38,699 bases of DNA from Myxococcales bacterium. GTDB taxonomy: Bacteria; Myxococcota; Myxococcia; Myxococcales; JAJYLH01. Numbering within the stretch: position 1 is the first letter of the stretch; each line of letters starts with the position of its first letter. The translations under genes and the position numbers were made by a program. The stretch is from contig JAJYLH010000052.1 of NCBI GenBank assembly GCA_021787845.1, forward strand, positions 1-38,699, given 5' to 3'. Shown here piece after piece: positions 24,950 through 33,585 of this stretch. The notes beneath the pieces were generated by a model. The model made no database searches. It was not told the origin of the DNA and saw nothing but the letters and a program-made list of their open reading frames with translations.

Positions 24950-25800
24950 CCGAACCTTGAGCTCATGGCCCTCGACGGCGGTGCCGAGGGGCTGATACGG
25001 CGCGCCATAGCGGTGGCGGCGCAGGCAGGCGCCAATGGCTCGCGCCAGCGGTCGGCCATCAACGGGGTTGCAGGCTCCCGGATGCCGCAGCGCCGCCGCG
25101 CGCGACGTCCGCTGCTCGACCTACCTGCTCGGGCCGCCGACGTCGAAGACGCGCGGAAACCCGGGGAGCGAAGGCTATTCGAGCACTCCGGCGAGCCCTT
25201 GCGGAGGAGATTGTCGCGACGTCGCGACAATTCGGCGAACGGCGGCGAACAGCCGGTGCGGTGTCGGTTGGTGGGCGGGAGCGGTGAAGAGGTGTTCGAT
25301 GCGATCGACGCGCGTAGACGCGGAGGGATGAGCCGCCGAACCGGCGCCCCGTCCACCCTCCGCAAGCTGACTGAGCTTGTTGTCCATCGGCAACGCCGCA
25401 TCGACATGCAGGCTGGGCCGCAAGGCGGGGCGCGGGACGCCACCGCGTCCATCTGCGGTCTCGGTGAGGAGGATGAGCTTCGTCGGCGCACCGCCCTGAG
25501 GGCGACCCAGACCAACGGGACGAATTTCGTCCGGCTGGACGTCGAAGAAATCCTCGCCTTCGATGAGGCATTGCTGGTGGGCACGTAACGTGCGCTTGGC
25601 GGGTTCCGACCGGCCCACCGTGCCGACCGTCGCGAGCTCTCGACGCGCTGGCCGACCTGGATCCGCTCGCGGGAAGCCGTGTCCCAGAGGGAGCGGACGA
25701 TTGGCTGGACTTCTCCCAAGCGCGCGCCCATGAGTGTGACGCCTTCGCGCCGCGGGTGCGGCGCCGGAGGTCGCCCGGCACGGCGTCGGGCAAGCATCAG
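24950..25800 (-). pseudogene. Decayed coding region, possibly phage antirepressor-like
   Basis: Minus-strand fragments resemble protein in different frames. About 25575-25450 reads HQQCLIEGEDFFDVQPDEIR then PVGLGRPQGGAPTKLILLTE, which recalls ORF6N/Rha/antirepressor N-terminal domains (LIEGEDYF...DE...LLTE). Upstream, at about 25735-25660, another frame reads LMGARLGEVQPIVRSLWDTA. At the 3' end, about 25065-24910 reads NPVDGRPLARAIGACLRRHR, YGAPYQPLGTAVEGHELKVR, ending at a stop. No single frame or start joins them. I cannot settle the family; the decayed state is more certain than the identity. Confidence 0.35.
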
Positions 25801-25811
25801 AAGAAGGCGAA

Positions 25812-26021
25812 ATGGCCAAGGGTACAGTGAAGTGGTTCAACGACTCGAAGGGGTTCGGCTTCATCACGCAGGACGACGGGCAGCCGGATGTCTTCTGCCA
25901 TCATTCCGCGATCCAGACGGAAGGCTTCCGGTCGCTGTCGGAGGGGCAGAAGGTCGAGTATGACGTGACGCGCGGCCCCAAGGGCCTGGCCGCGGCGAAC
26001 GTGCGCGTCGTCGTCGGCTGA
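25812..26021 (+). CDS. cspA: Cold-shock domain protein (CspA family)
   Basis: A 69-residue single-domain OB-fold protein: [20 protein letters not shown]... with RNP1 KGFGFI (residues 13-18) and an RNP2 that reads VFCHHSAI (about 27-34) instead of the usual VFVHFSAI. It binds single-stranded RNA and DNA and melts RNA secondary structure. Full family length, own promoter region upstream, and a strong hairpin terminator (26042-26077) right after the stop, so it is a monocistronic unit. The ribosome site is GAAGGCGAA before the ATG. The Cys and His in RNP2 are unusual but the aromatic and basic surface is otherwise normal. Symbol given for family only; paralogues probably exist elsewhere. Confidence 0.93.
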   Translation: MAKGTVKWFNDSKGFGFITQDDGQPDVFCHHSAIQTEGFRSLSEGQKVEYDVTRGPKGLAAANVRVVVG

Positions 26022-26041
26022 AAGCATGCTGTCCGAGCGGG

Positions 26042-26077
26042 AGCCCGGCTGCGAGAGTGCGGCCGGGCTTTCGTTTA
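26042..26077 (+). terminator. Rho-independent terminator of the cold-shock gene
   Basis: AGCCCGGC and GCCGGGCT form an 8-bp GC stem around the loop TGCGAGAGTGCG, followed by TTCGTTT. It starts about 20 bases after the stop codon. Confidence 0.8.
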
Positions 26078-26147
26078 GGCTCGTCTCTCCCTGCCGCGGC
26101 CGGGCGCGGCCAACGCCTTCGCGAGCGCGAGGTGTACGGTGTCGAGC

Positions 26148-26531
26148 ATGATGGACCGGCCGACGTGGAAGCACTGGCCGCGCGGGCAACGCTTCCGGCT
26201 GTCCGCGCGCGGAGGCGAGGCGGAGACGGCCTACCGCGAGGGCATCGTCGCCGCCCGTTCGACGCCGGCGCACTCGCCCTCGGCCGAGGCGCGCTCGTCC
26301 TTCGACCAGGCACGCGCGGCGTGGGCGGCCCGCTATGGCGTCCTGCCGGGCGACGGGCTCTTCTTGGGCGAGATGACGCACGAGCCCCGCACGCTCGACG
26401 AGCTCATCCGCTTGGTGGAGTCCAGCGGCGCCGATCGCCGGGAATCGCACGAGGCGGTCGACCGGCTTGCCGCGGCCGGGCTCGTTGAGCCGCTGGCGCC
26501 GCCGTCCACTCCATCCGTGCCTGGCCGGTAG
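26148..26531 (+). CDS. Small hypothetical protein with winged-helix-like C-terminus
   Basis: About 127 residues from ATG 26148 (an ATG at 26151 and GTG at 26139 are also possible; no clear ribosome site). The N-terminal part is basic and contains PTWKHWPRGQRFRLSARGGE. The middle is AREAFDQ-type helical (SSFDQARAAWAARYGVLPGD). The C-terminal ~35 residues, TLDELIRLVESSGADRRESH then EAVDRLAAAGLVEPL, look like a small winged-helix or HTH module. No signal peptide. It follows the terminator of the cold-shock gene. I recognise no named family; codon use and coherent composition suggest a real gene but the evidence is modest. Confidence 0.5.
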   Translation: MMDRPTWKHWPRGQRFRLSARGGEAETAYREGIVAARSTPAHSPSAEARSSFDQARAAWAARYGVLPGDGLFLGEMTHEPRTLDELIRLVESSGADRRESHEAVDRLAAAGLVEPLAPPSTPSVPGR

Positions 26532-27048
26532 GGCCACGGGGCATCGCTGATTTCGGTTGCGGGCCAGCCGCAACCAGGCGGCGCTCGTCCCAGGATGTCT
26601 CGAGACAGGGCGCCTCGGCACCAGCGGCGGGCGCCTCGCAAAGCACGATCGTGGAGCGACACGCGCGCGGCACGCTCGGGCAGGGCCGGCGCGCGCCTCC
26701 AGAACCCAACGCCTCGCTTTCCGACAGAACCGGCGTGGTCGTCATGAGCTGAACCTATCAGGAGCGCGGCGCACCGCCTCCCAACAATTCGATCATGCGG
26801 GAATTCTTTCAGGGGCTTGCCGACGCTCACCCGGCCATAGTCGAGGTCCTGAGTCTCCTGCTCCACGCCCTCCGGTCGGCCTTCCGCACTCGCGCCGATC
26901 GCGGCCTCGCGAGCCGACTTCTGCGAGGGCCACGGCACCCGCCGCCCCATCGCTCGAGCCGCGTCGACCGGGGTCCGCGACTTGATCTTGCAGGTTTTCG
27001 ACCTGCCCGCCCGATCCGCCGCCCAGTCGGCGGGTAGACTTCCGCGCG
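26532..27048. other. Gap without a supported gene
   Basis: About 500 bases upstream of the lipase-like gene. A minus-strand frame reads EQETQDLDYGRVSVGKPLKE but lacks a credible start and gene-like remainder. Near 27010-27047, CTGCCCGCC and GGCGGGTAG form an inverted repeat (about 25 bases apart) directly before the start of the next gene. It could be an operator or a leader hairpin; unproven. Confidence 0.4.
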
Positions 27049-28929
27049 ATGCGGCTCCGAGTCTGGCTGCTGCTCCCGCTCGGCCTCGCCGCCTGCTCGA
27101 CCTCGCCCCCGGCTTTCTGCTCGGGGCCGACCGCGTTCGACTACGACCCGGCCTCGCCGACCGCGGACCTGACCGCCTTTCCCGACGACTTCTTCACGGC
27201 GGCGGACCCGGCCTCCCGCACCGGTCTCGCCGTCCGCGTCGACCCGACGAACGCCCCGTGGCTCGCCCGGGTGCCTCAGATGCAGCAGAGCGTGTACGAC
27301 GCGCTGTCGAGCCTGGACGGCTTCGGCACCAGCGCCGGCATCATCCTGCGCTTCAGCGCTGGCCTGGGGCGGGTGCCCAGCGGCTCGGCGGCATCGCTCT
27401 CGTCCAAGGCGGTCGAGCTCTTCGACCTCGGCCCCGGCGGCCCCACCCGTGTTCCCTTCGAGACGCAGGTCATCGACGACGGCGCCGGCGTCATCCTCTG
27501 GCCGATGCGGCCCTTGCGCCCGAAGACCCGCCACGCGGTGATCGTCACCACCGCGCAGAAGGACGCCGGTGGCCGGTGCATCGCCCCCAGCAGCACGATG
27601 AGAGCGCTGCTGTCTGGCGAGAACGTTCCCGAGAAGCTCGCTTCGTTGGAAACGGAGATCCACGGCGCCTTGCAAGCGCTCTCGCTCGAGCCGCAGGACG
27701 TGAGCGCTGCCGTGGTCTTCACCACCCAGAGCATCGTCGAGGACTCGCTGGCGGCGGCCCAGGACATCGCCGCACGGACCTACGCCTGGAAGAGCGGACC
27801 GACCTGCACCGACGACGGCAGCGCGCCGTGGCGGGCGTGCCGCGGCGTCTTCACGGCCGAGGACTACCGCAAGAACGGCGTGGTGGTGGACGGCACCCCG
27901 CAAGCGACCTACGACCTGCCGGTCGCGCTGTGGCTGCCGAAGACGCCGGGTCCCTGGCCGGTGGCGATCTACGGCCATGGCCTGGGCGGCTCGAAGCAGG
28001 ACGGCGAGTTCCTGGCGAACCTCGCGGCGCCGCTCGGGGTCGCGACGGTCGCCATCGACGCGCCGGGCCACGGGGAGCACCCGACCGCGCCGCCCGACGT
28101 GAACGAGAACACCGCGGTGCTGACCTTCTTCGGGGTCGACCCCGCGACCGGCACCATCGACCCGCTCGCCCTGCGCGACCACTTCCGCGAGGCGACCTAC
28201 GACAAGCTCCAGGTGCTCGAGCTCCTGCACGACGCGCCGGACGTCGACGGCGACGGGCAGCCCGACCTCGACGAAAGCCGCATCGCCTACTACGGGGAGA
28301 GCCTGGGCGGAATGATGGGCTGCGAGCTGCTCGCGATGGACGGCGGCATCGGTCTCGCCGGGCTCACGGTGCCGGGCGGCCGCATCGCGTCGATCGTCCA
28401 GAACGCGGCCAACTTCTCGCTGCTGGTCGACCTGCTCCAGGACCCGCTCGACCCCGGCTCCATCGACCGGTTCTTCCCGGTGCTGCAAGCGACGGTGGAC
28501 AAGGGCGACCCGGTCAACTGGGCGCCGTACGTGCTGGCCCACCGGCTGCCCTCCCGGGGGGCGACGCCGCCGAACCTCCTCGTCGCCGAGGTCATCGGCG
28601 ACGCGACGATGGCCAACGTCTCGACCCAGGCGCTGGCTCGCGCCCTGGGGATTCCCCAGATGCCGCCGGTGATCGAGCCGATGGACCTCGTACCGGTACT
28701 CGAGAGTGCTCCCGCCCAGGGGAATCTCGACGGGACCACGGCCGCGCTCTTCCAGTTCGACCGGGTCTCGTCGGGCTCCGGGGTGGTGCCCGCGAGCCAC
28801 GACAACATCGTCACGAGCCCCGAGAACGTGGCGCAAGTGCGGGAGTTTCTCCAGACCTGGCTCGCCGGCGGCCCGCCCGAGATCATCGACCCCTATCAGG
28901 CGCTGAACACCCCGCCCCTCGGGCCATGA
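27049..28929 (+). CDS. Lipase-like alpha/beta-hydrolase lipoprotein
   Basis: A 626-residue exported protein. Signal MRLRVWLLLPLGLAACSTSP with lipobox LAAC. The N-terminal ~270 residues (FDYDPASPTADLTAFPDDFF, ALSSLDGFGTSAGIILRFS, PLRPKTRHAVIVTT) match the beta-rich N-terminal domain of bacterial virulence-factor-type lipases (Lipase_bact_N). The hydrolase domain has an oxyanion segment YGHGLGGS (about 308-315) and the nucleophile elbow YGESLGGMMG with Ser418. Likely acid DAPGHGEHP region or Asp near 530-545, and His584 in PASHDNI. Expected activity is hydrolysis of an ester or lipid at the cell surface. It ends 69 bases before the SDR gene, so it may be co-transcribed with the acyl-CoA dehydrogenase operon. 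Confidence 0.87.
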   Translation: MRLRVWLLLPLGLAACSTSPPAFCSGPTAFDYDPASPTADLTAFPDDFFTAADPASRTGLAVRVDPTNAPWLARVPQMQQSVYDALSSLDGFGTSAGIILRFSAGLGRVPSGSAASLSSKAVELFDLGPGGPTRVPFETQVIDDGAGVILWPMRPLRPKTRHAVIVTTAQKDAGGRCIAPSSTMRALLSGENVPEKLASLETEIHGALQALSLEPQDVSAAVVFTTQSIVEDSLAAAQDIAARTYAWKSGPTCTDDGSAPWRACRGVFTAEDYRKNGVVVDGTPQATYDLPVALWLPKTPGPWPVAIYGHGLGGSKQDGEFLANLAAPLGVATVAIDAPGHGEHPTAPPDVNENTAVLTFFGVDPATGTIDPLALRDHFREATYDKLQVLELLHDAPDVDGDGQPDLDESRIAYYGESLGGMMGCELLAMDGGIGLAGLTVPGGRIASIVQNAANFSLLVDLLQDPLDPGSIDRFFPVLQATVDKGDPVNWAPYVLAHRLPSRGATPPNLLVAEVIGDATMANVSTQALARALGIPQMPPVIEPMDLVPVLESAPAQGNLDGTTAALFQFDRVSSGSGVVPASHDNIVTSPENVAQVREFLQTWLAGGPPEIIDPYQALNTPPLGP

Positions 28930-28998
28930 GGAGGGCGGGGCGCCGGTCGCTTTCGCCGGATCTATCCTGCCGGGCTCGGGGAAGACCGGAGCCCACGA

Positions 28999-29958
28999 GT
29001 GCGTGTCGCCATCACCGGCGTTTCGGGCTACCTGGGGCGGTTGCTCGCGCCGCGCCTCGCCGCCGACGGGCGGGTGACCGAGCTCACCGGGCTCGACCTC
29101 GTGGCGCCGTCCGTCGTGGTGCCGGGCCTGCGCTTCGCTTCCGGCGACATCCTGGGACCCGAGCTCGACCGGACGCTCGGTGGCAGCGAGGTCGCCGTCC
29201 ACCTCGCCTTCGTGGTCCAGGAGCTGCGCGACAAGCAGCGGACCCGCCGGGTCAACGTGGAGGGTACCCGCGCCTTCTTCCGGGCCTGCGAACGCGCGGG
29301 CGTCCGTCGCATCGTCCTCGCCTCCAGCATCGCCGCCTACGGCCAAGCGGCAGGGCAGCCGCTCCTCTTGGAGGACTCCCCGCTCCTGGGCAGCCGGCGC
29401 TCCTACTATGCAGAGACCAAGCGCATCGTCGACGAGATGGCCGGCGGCTTTTCCCGCGCCCATCCGGAGGTCACCGTCACCCGCCTGCGGCCGTCGATTC
29501 TCTGTGGCCCCCGGGCGGTCGGCTTCGTCGCCGAGCTGCTCGAGAGCCCGGTCTACCCGTACGTGCTCGGCAACGAGGCGGGGCTCCCCTTCGTGCACGA
29601 GGACGACGTCATCCGCGCGCTCCACCAGGTGGTTGTCGAGCCGCACCCGGGACCGTTCAACCTCGACGCGGGCAACCTCCCTCCCCGGCGCGCCGCCGCT
29701 CTGCTCGGCGTGCGCCCCGTGGGGCTCCCCTACCTGGCGGCGAGAGCGCTCGCGGATGTCGGCTTCGCTGCCGGCCTGCTTCCGTTCTCCAGCCATTGGG
29801 TCGAGCTCGCGCGCGCGCCGTTTCGGGTCAGCACCCACAGAGCGCAAACGCTCCTCGGCTGGCGGCCGACCCGGAGCGCCGAAGAGGCCTTCGCCGAGAT
29901 GGTGGAGCAACACCGTAGCGCTGGCGCCACACGGCGCCGGTTCTGGAGGGCAAGATGA
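28999..29958 (+). CDS. NAD(P)-dependent epimerase/dehydratase (extended SDR)
   Basis: A 319-residue Rossmann-fold enzyme starting with GTG at 28999 (CCGGAG upstream). Nucleotide-binding GVSGYLG (residues 7-13), catalytic Ser in VLASSIAAYG (about 110-119), and YxxxK as Tyr137/Lys141 in YYAETK. Substrate-side segment TRLRPSILCGPRAVG and the downstream FVHEDDVIRALHQVV are typical of the GDP-/UDP-sugar epimerase and 3-beta-HSD-like group. Substrate may be a nucleotide sugar or a hydroxylated lipid. Given an operon of an ADC-like protein and two acyl-CoA dehydrogenases, a lipid substrate is more likely. Its TGA overlaps the next gene's ATG (29955-29958). Confidence 0.88.
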   Translation: MRVAITGVSGYLGRLLAPRLAADGRVTELTGLDLVAPSVVVPGLRFASGDILGPELDRTLGGSEVAVHLAFVVQELRDKQRTRRVNVEGTRAFFRACERAGVRRIVLASSIAAYGQAAGQPLLLEDSPLLGSRRSYYAETKRIVDEMAGGFSRAHPEVTVTRLRPSILCGPRAVGFVAELLESPVYPYVLGNEAGLPFVHEDDVIRALHQVVVEPHPGPFNLDAGNLPPRRAAALLGVRPVGLPYLAARALADVGFAAGLLPFSSHWVELARAPFRVSTHRAQTLLGWRPTRSAEEAFAEMVEQHRSAGATRRRFWRAR

Positions 29959-30716
29959 GCGACTTGTTCAGCGGAATCGTCCAGTGGGAGCTCACCTGGC
30001 GCGGCGAGCCGGGGAAGCTGCCCATTTTCTACTTCGACAACACCGTCCTCACCGCGGTGTTCAGCGCGAAGACGAGCGCGGTCAAACGGCTCTTGCCGCA
30101 CGTAGACCTCCATCCCATCGAGCTCCACCCCGGCCGTAGCCTCGTGGCCGTCACCGCCTTCGAGTACCGCCGCACCGACATCGACGCGTACAACGAGCTG
30201 TCGATCGCGCTCTTGGTCCAGCGCGGCCGGCACCCGCTACCCGGCATCGCTGCCGCCAAGCAGGTGCTCCAGCGGCGCTACGAGGCGTTCGTCTGGCAGC
30301 TTCCGGTGACCACCGAGCGCGCCCGCGTCGCCGGCGTCGAGCTGTACGGCTACCCGAAGTTCCTCGCCGACATCGCGTTCGAACGGACGGGCGAGTCTTT
30401 GCGCTGCGAGCTCGGCCTCGACGGCCAGCGCCTGCTCGCCCTCGACTGCCGCCAGGGGGCGACCAGGCGCGGCCAGCGGCTCCAGTTCGTGACCTACTCG
30501 GTGAAGGATGGCGTCCTGCTCAAGGCGAACGTCCTGGTCGATCCGCTCGAGTACCGCGAGTCGTACGGAGCGGGAGCGCAACTGTCGATCGGCAGCGGTC
30601 ACGGGCTGTGCGACGGCCTGAGGAGCCTGGACCTGAGCCGCCACCCGGTGATGGTCCAGGTCGCGCCACGCGCCCAAGCCATCCTCTTCGGCCCGCGCAA
30701 CCTCGCCGACGACTGA
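29955..30716 (+). CDS. Acetoacetate decarboxylase-like protein
   Basis: A 253-residue protein of the ADC fold. The signature GVELYGYPKFLADIAFER holds the Schiff-base Lys135, equivalent to Lys115 of clostridial ADC. The clostridial neighbour Lys116, which lowers the pKa of the catalytic amine, is Phe136 here, so classic acetoacetate decarboxylation may be weakened or replaced by another Schiff-base reaction. The N-terminal region PIFYFDNTVLTAVFSAKTSA, then VKRLLPHVDLHPIELHPGRS is typical of ADC-family openers. It is the second gene of the operon, coupled by ATGA overlap to the SDR gene. Likely action is on a beta-keto acid or aldol-type substrate. Family is confident; reaction is not. Confidence 0.85.
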   Translation: MSDLFSGIVQWELTWRGEPGKLPIFYFDNTVLTAVFSAKTSAVKRLLPHVDLHPIELHPGRSLVAVTAFEYRRTDIDAYNELSIALLVQRGRHPLPGIAAAKQVLQRRYEAFVWQLPVTTERARVAGVELYGYPKFLADIAFERTGESLRCELGLDGQRLLALDCRQGATRRGQRLQFVTYSVKDGVLLKANVLVDPLEYRESYGAGAQLSIGSGHGLCDGLRSLDLSRHPVMVQVAPRAQAILFGPRNLADD

Positions 30717-30725
30717 GGAGCCGCC

Positions 30726-32126
30726 ATGGAATCGTCCGCCGTCTTCCATCCGCCCGCGCTGGAGCCGATATCGCGCCTCGACCAGCTCGCCGAGGCCGAC
30801 TGGCGCTTGGCCGACCTGCGCCGGCGCGCCCGCGAGTTTCGCGAGCGCTTCATCGAGCCGGTCGCCGCCGACCTGGACCGCGAGATGCTCCTCGACCCCG
30901 AGCGCCGCGCCGACGACCTGCTCCGGCACGGCTGCGAGTACGGCTTCTTGAGCCTGGTGGTGCCGGCGTTCGTCCGCGGCGCCGGCGGGCTCGCGCTCCA
31001 GTCGGCGGTGCTCCTGGAGGAGCTGTCGGCCGGCTGCGCGGGCATCTCGAACCTCTTCGGCGCGCACTACCTCGGCATCAGCGGCCTGTTGATGGGCGTG
31101 GACGTGAGCCTCTTCGACACGCTCTTGCGCGAGGTGGCGGACGAGGAGAAGCGCGGGGTGCCGGTGGTCTTCGCAGCGGCGTTGACCGAGCCGATGGCCG
31201 GCAGCGATGTCGAGGACCAGGAGCTGTTGCCCTTGGCGAAGATCGTCTCCTCGGCGCGCAAGGTGCCGGGCGGCTACGTCCTCAACGGACGCAAGGTCTT
31301 CATCAGCAACGGCAGCATCGCCCGCTACACGCTGGTCGTCTGCCCGCTCGACCAGCGGCATCCGTTGGAGACCTGGAGCGCTTTCGTGGTCCCCTCGGGG
31401 ACCCCCGGCTTCACCGTCGCGCGGGTCGAGCGCAAGATGGGTCAGCGCGCCTGCCACGCGGCGGAGCTGGTGTTCGAGGACTGCTTCGTCCCCGAGCGGC
31501 TGCGGGTCGGGGTCGAGGGGCGCGGGATGGACGTGACCGACCTGGTGCTCGCGGCCTCGCGCGGTCCGGTCGCCGCCATCGCCACGGGCATCGGGCGCGG
31601 CGCCTACGAGAAGGCGCTCGCCTACGCGCGGCGCGAAGGGCTGCTCGACCGGCAGTGGGCGCAGCTCGCGCTCGCGGACATGCTCTCGCGCGTCGAGCTG
31701 GGGCGCTGCCGCTACCTGGAAGCGGCGCAGAGGTTCGACGGCACGGTCGCGCGCGCGCTGCTCGGCCCGCCGGGCCTGCTCGATGCGGCGATGCGGCTCG
31801 TCGGCCCGGTCAGGAGAAGCCCTCTCGGCCAGCGTCTGGTCGCGACCGGGTCGTTCAAGCGGCTGACGAGCCGACTGCACGAGCGAATCGACAGCCGCGT
31901 GCGCGCGCGGTCGTGGGGCCTGTCGTCGATGGCGAAGTTCACCTGCAGCGACCTCGCGGTCGAGGTCTGCCTGCGGGCGCTCGAGATGCTCGGCCCGGCC
32001 GGCGCCGAGGAGCGCGCCGGCGTCGAGAAGCACCTGCGCGACGCGAAGCTGACGCAGATCTACGAGGGCACGAACCAGCTCAACCGTCTGGCCACCTTCA
32101 AGGCGCTGGTGCGGGAGGTGGCGTGA
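30726..32126 (+). CDS. Acyl-CoA dehydrogenase, catalytic subunit type
   Basis: A 466-residue flavoprotein. ATG at 30726 follows GAGGAGCCGCC. The N-terminal helical domain leads to AALTEPMAGSDVEDQE (FAD/substrate-binding signature, about 157-172), the middle beta domain contains GYVLNGRKVFISNGSIARYT, and the C-terminal helical domain ends RDAKLTQIYEGTNQLNRLAT with the catalytic base Glu447 in YEGT. This is a normal complete ACAD, though longer than the usual ~380-400 because of an insertion near PVRRSPLGQRLVATGS. It would oxidise an acyl-CoA to the 2-enoyl-CoA. Its stop overlaps the start of the second ACAD by one base (TGATG), so the two are made together. Confidence 0.9.
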   Translation: MESSAVFHPPALEPISRLDQLAEADWRLADLRRRAREFRERFIEPVAADLDREMLLDPERRADDLLRHGCEYGFLSLVVPAFVRGAGGLALQSAVLLEELSAGCAGISNLFGAHYLGISGLLMGVDVSLFDTLLREVADEEKRGVPVVFAAALTEPMAGSDVEDQELLPLAKIVSSARKVPGGYVLNGRKVFISNGSIARYTLVVCPLDQRHPLETWSAFVVPSGTPGFTVARVERKMGQRACHAAELVFEDCFVPERLRVGVEGRGMDVTDLVLAASRGPVAAIATGIGRGAYEKALAYARREGLLDRQWAQLALADMLSRVELGRCRYLEAAQRFDGTVARALLGPPGLLDAAMRLVGPVRRSPLGQRLVATGSFKRLTSRLHERIDSRVRARSWGLSSMAKFTCSDLAVEVCLRALEMLGPAGAEERAGVEKHLRDAKLTQIYEGTNQLNRLATFKALVREVA

Positions 32127-33184
32127 TGCCGGCGGCGCCGAACGATCTTCTGCTCGAGACGGTCGAACGGTTCCTGCGCACGGAAATCGACCCGCACGCC
32201 GCCGAGCTCGACCTGCAACCCGCGAAGGCCCCGCCGGTCGACCTGGTGGCGATGCTCAACGACCTCGGGCTGCTCGGCCTCTCGGCGATGGACGAGCGAG
32301 CCACGCGTCCCGAGAGCCTCGCGCGGCTCGTCTTCGCCATCGCCCGGCACGATGCCAGCGTCGCTGCCGTCGTCCTCCACGCGCTGGTCGGCGATTTCGC
32401 CCGGCGCCTCGTTCACGACGCCGCCATTCCGGAAGGGCTCGCCGCCTTCGCCCTGCACGAGCTGGGCGACATCGCTCTGGAGGAGGGAAAGCCCCGCTGC
32501 CAGACAGCGCTGCGCGACGGCCGGGTCACCGGAAAGAAACGCGCGGTCGCGCTCGGTCCCTGCGCGCGTGTGTTCGCCATCGCGTGCGCAAAGGACGGCG
32601 AAGCGCGTCTCGCCTGGACGACCGCGTCGCGCGTCGCGGTCGGCCCACCGCTCGGCCTGTTGGGTCTGCGGGCGCTTCCCGTCGCCGACGTCGAGCTCGA
32701 CGGTTGCCCAGCAAAAGCCGTCTCGCCTCTGGGCGCCGCCGAGCTGACCGCGCTGCTCGCGACCTGGGGCCTTCTTTCCGCCTCCGCGGCTTGCGGCACC
32801 GCTTCCGCTGCCCTTGCGGCCGCGCGAAGCTATTCGGCCGATCGTCGGCAAGGCGGCCGGGCCATCGCCGACTACGACGCGGTCAAGCTTCTGCTCGCCC
32901 CCAACGAGGCGGCGGTCGATTCCGCCCAGGCAGGCCTGGAAAGCGCTGCTACCGGGCAGGCGGACGACCGCGACTCGGCCTGGGCGCGCCGGGTGCTGGC
33001 GGCGCGCCTGCCGGCGACCCGTGCGGCGGTGCAGGCGACCCTCGACGCGGTTCAGGTCATGGGCGGTTACGGGTACATGCGCGACTACGGCCAGGAGAAG
33101 CGCTTCCGTGATGCGGTGACGCTTTCGCTCTGCCCGATGGACGGCCAGCGGCTGGCCCTGTTCCTCGCCCACCATGTGGCGTGA
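32126..33184 (+). CDS. Acyl-CoA dehydrogenase-like partner subunit lacking the catalytic Glu
   Basis: A 352-residue ACAD paralogue beginning ATG 32126, within TGATG of the previous gene and after GGGAGGTGGCG. It keeps the family's C-terminal core (VQVMGGYGYMRDYGQEKRFR, then DAVTLSLCPMDGQRLALF). At the position of the catalytic Glu (IYEGT in the neighbour) it has CPMD, i.e. Pro337. The flavin/substrate segment of the middle domain (TEPxAGSD) is also not recognisable. Similar non-catalytic chains pair with a catalytic chain to give alpha2beta2 dehydrogenases, as known for actinobacterial steroid FadE pairs. I infer the same here. It is the last gene of the operon. Confidence 0.87.
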   Translation: MPAAPNDLLLETVERFLRTEIDPHAAELDLQPAKAPPVDLVAMLNDLGLLGLSAMDERATRPESLARLVFAIARHDASVAAVVLHALVGDFARRLVHDAAIPEGLAAFALHELGDIALEEGKPRCQTALRDGRVTGKKRAVALGPCARVFAIACAKDGEARLAWTTASRVAVGPPLGLLGLRALPVADVELDGCPAKAVSPLGAAELTALLATWGLLSASAACGTASAALAAARSYSADRRQGGRAIADYDAVKLLLAPNEAAVDSAQAGLESAATGQADDRDSAWARRVLAARLPATRAAVQATLDAVQVMGGYGYMRDYGQEKRFRDAVTLSLCPMDGQRLALFLAHHVA

Positions 33185-33585
33185 ATCGTCCGGCGGGTTG
33201 CCGCCTTCGCGATCGCGCGGCCGGGGCGTCGCGCCCGGTCGGCACTTGCGATGGCCGTCGCCGGTACCGCGGCCAGCGCTTCGAGGTGCCAATGCCTCTC
33301 CATGGCCCAGCGGGAAATGTTCGCCGAGATACGCCGCTCTCGCTCGCTGGCTCGTGGCGAGCTCGGCCGGCGCCGGTCCCTCGCCGAGACCCGATCGTGC
33401 GGGACTTGTTGACCTTCTCGCGAAGCCGCCGATGTTCACCAGGCTCATGCCGGCACTCCTCGGCCTCCCGTCTCGACGCCGTGCTGGGATGATCTGTTCG
33501 CCCTGAGTGGGTTACTCGGAAGCTGGTGGCGATCCCCTCGACGAATCGCTGCTGAGATCCGCAGCCATCCTCCGCGGGAGGCTTA
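33185..33585. other. Gap before the IS5-type element
   Basis: About 400 bases. No gene supported; minus-strand frames (for example one starting at 33448 with MSLVNIGGFARRSTSP) run into the dehydrogenase gene and are not accepted. At its right end GGGAGG (33576-33581) is the probable original ribosome site of the TPR gene now displaced to 34809 by the insertion. Confidence 0.5.

Larger units (their letters stand above)
24360..25811. other. 1.45-kb gap: hairpin repeats and decayed coding DNA
   Basis: Located upstream of both the exporter operon (minus) and the cold-shock gene (plus). 24548-24617 is a large hairpin, 24678-24867 a composite family B element. About 24950-25800 holds minus-strand fragments in several frames that read like protein but form no complete gene (see the separate entry). 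Promoters for the flanking genes must lie here, but I cannot place them. Confidence 0.6.

Noticed and set aside
26827-29918. Very long open frames on both strands across the lipase and SDR genes (about 1000 codons each)
   Set aside because: They are low-complexity Arg/Pro/Gly-rich shadows of genuine genes caused by high GC. They have no ribosome site and no recognisable domains.
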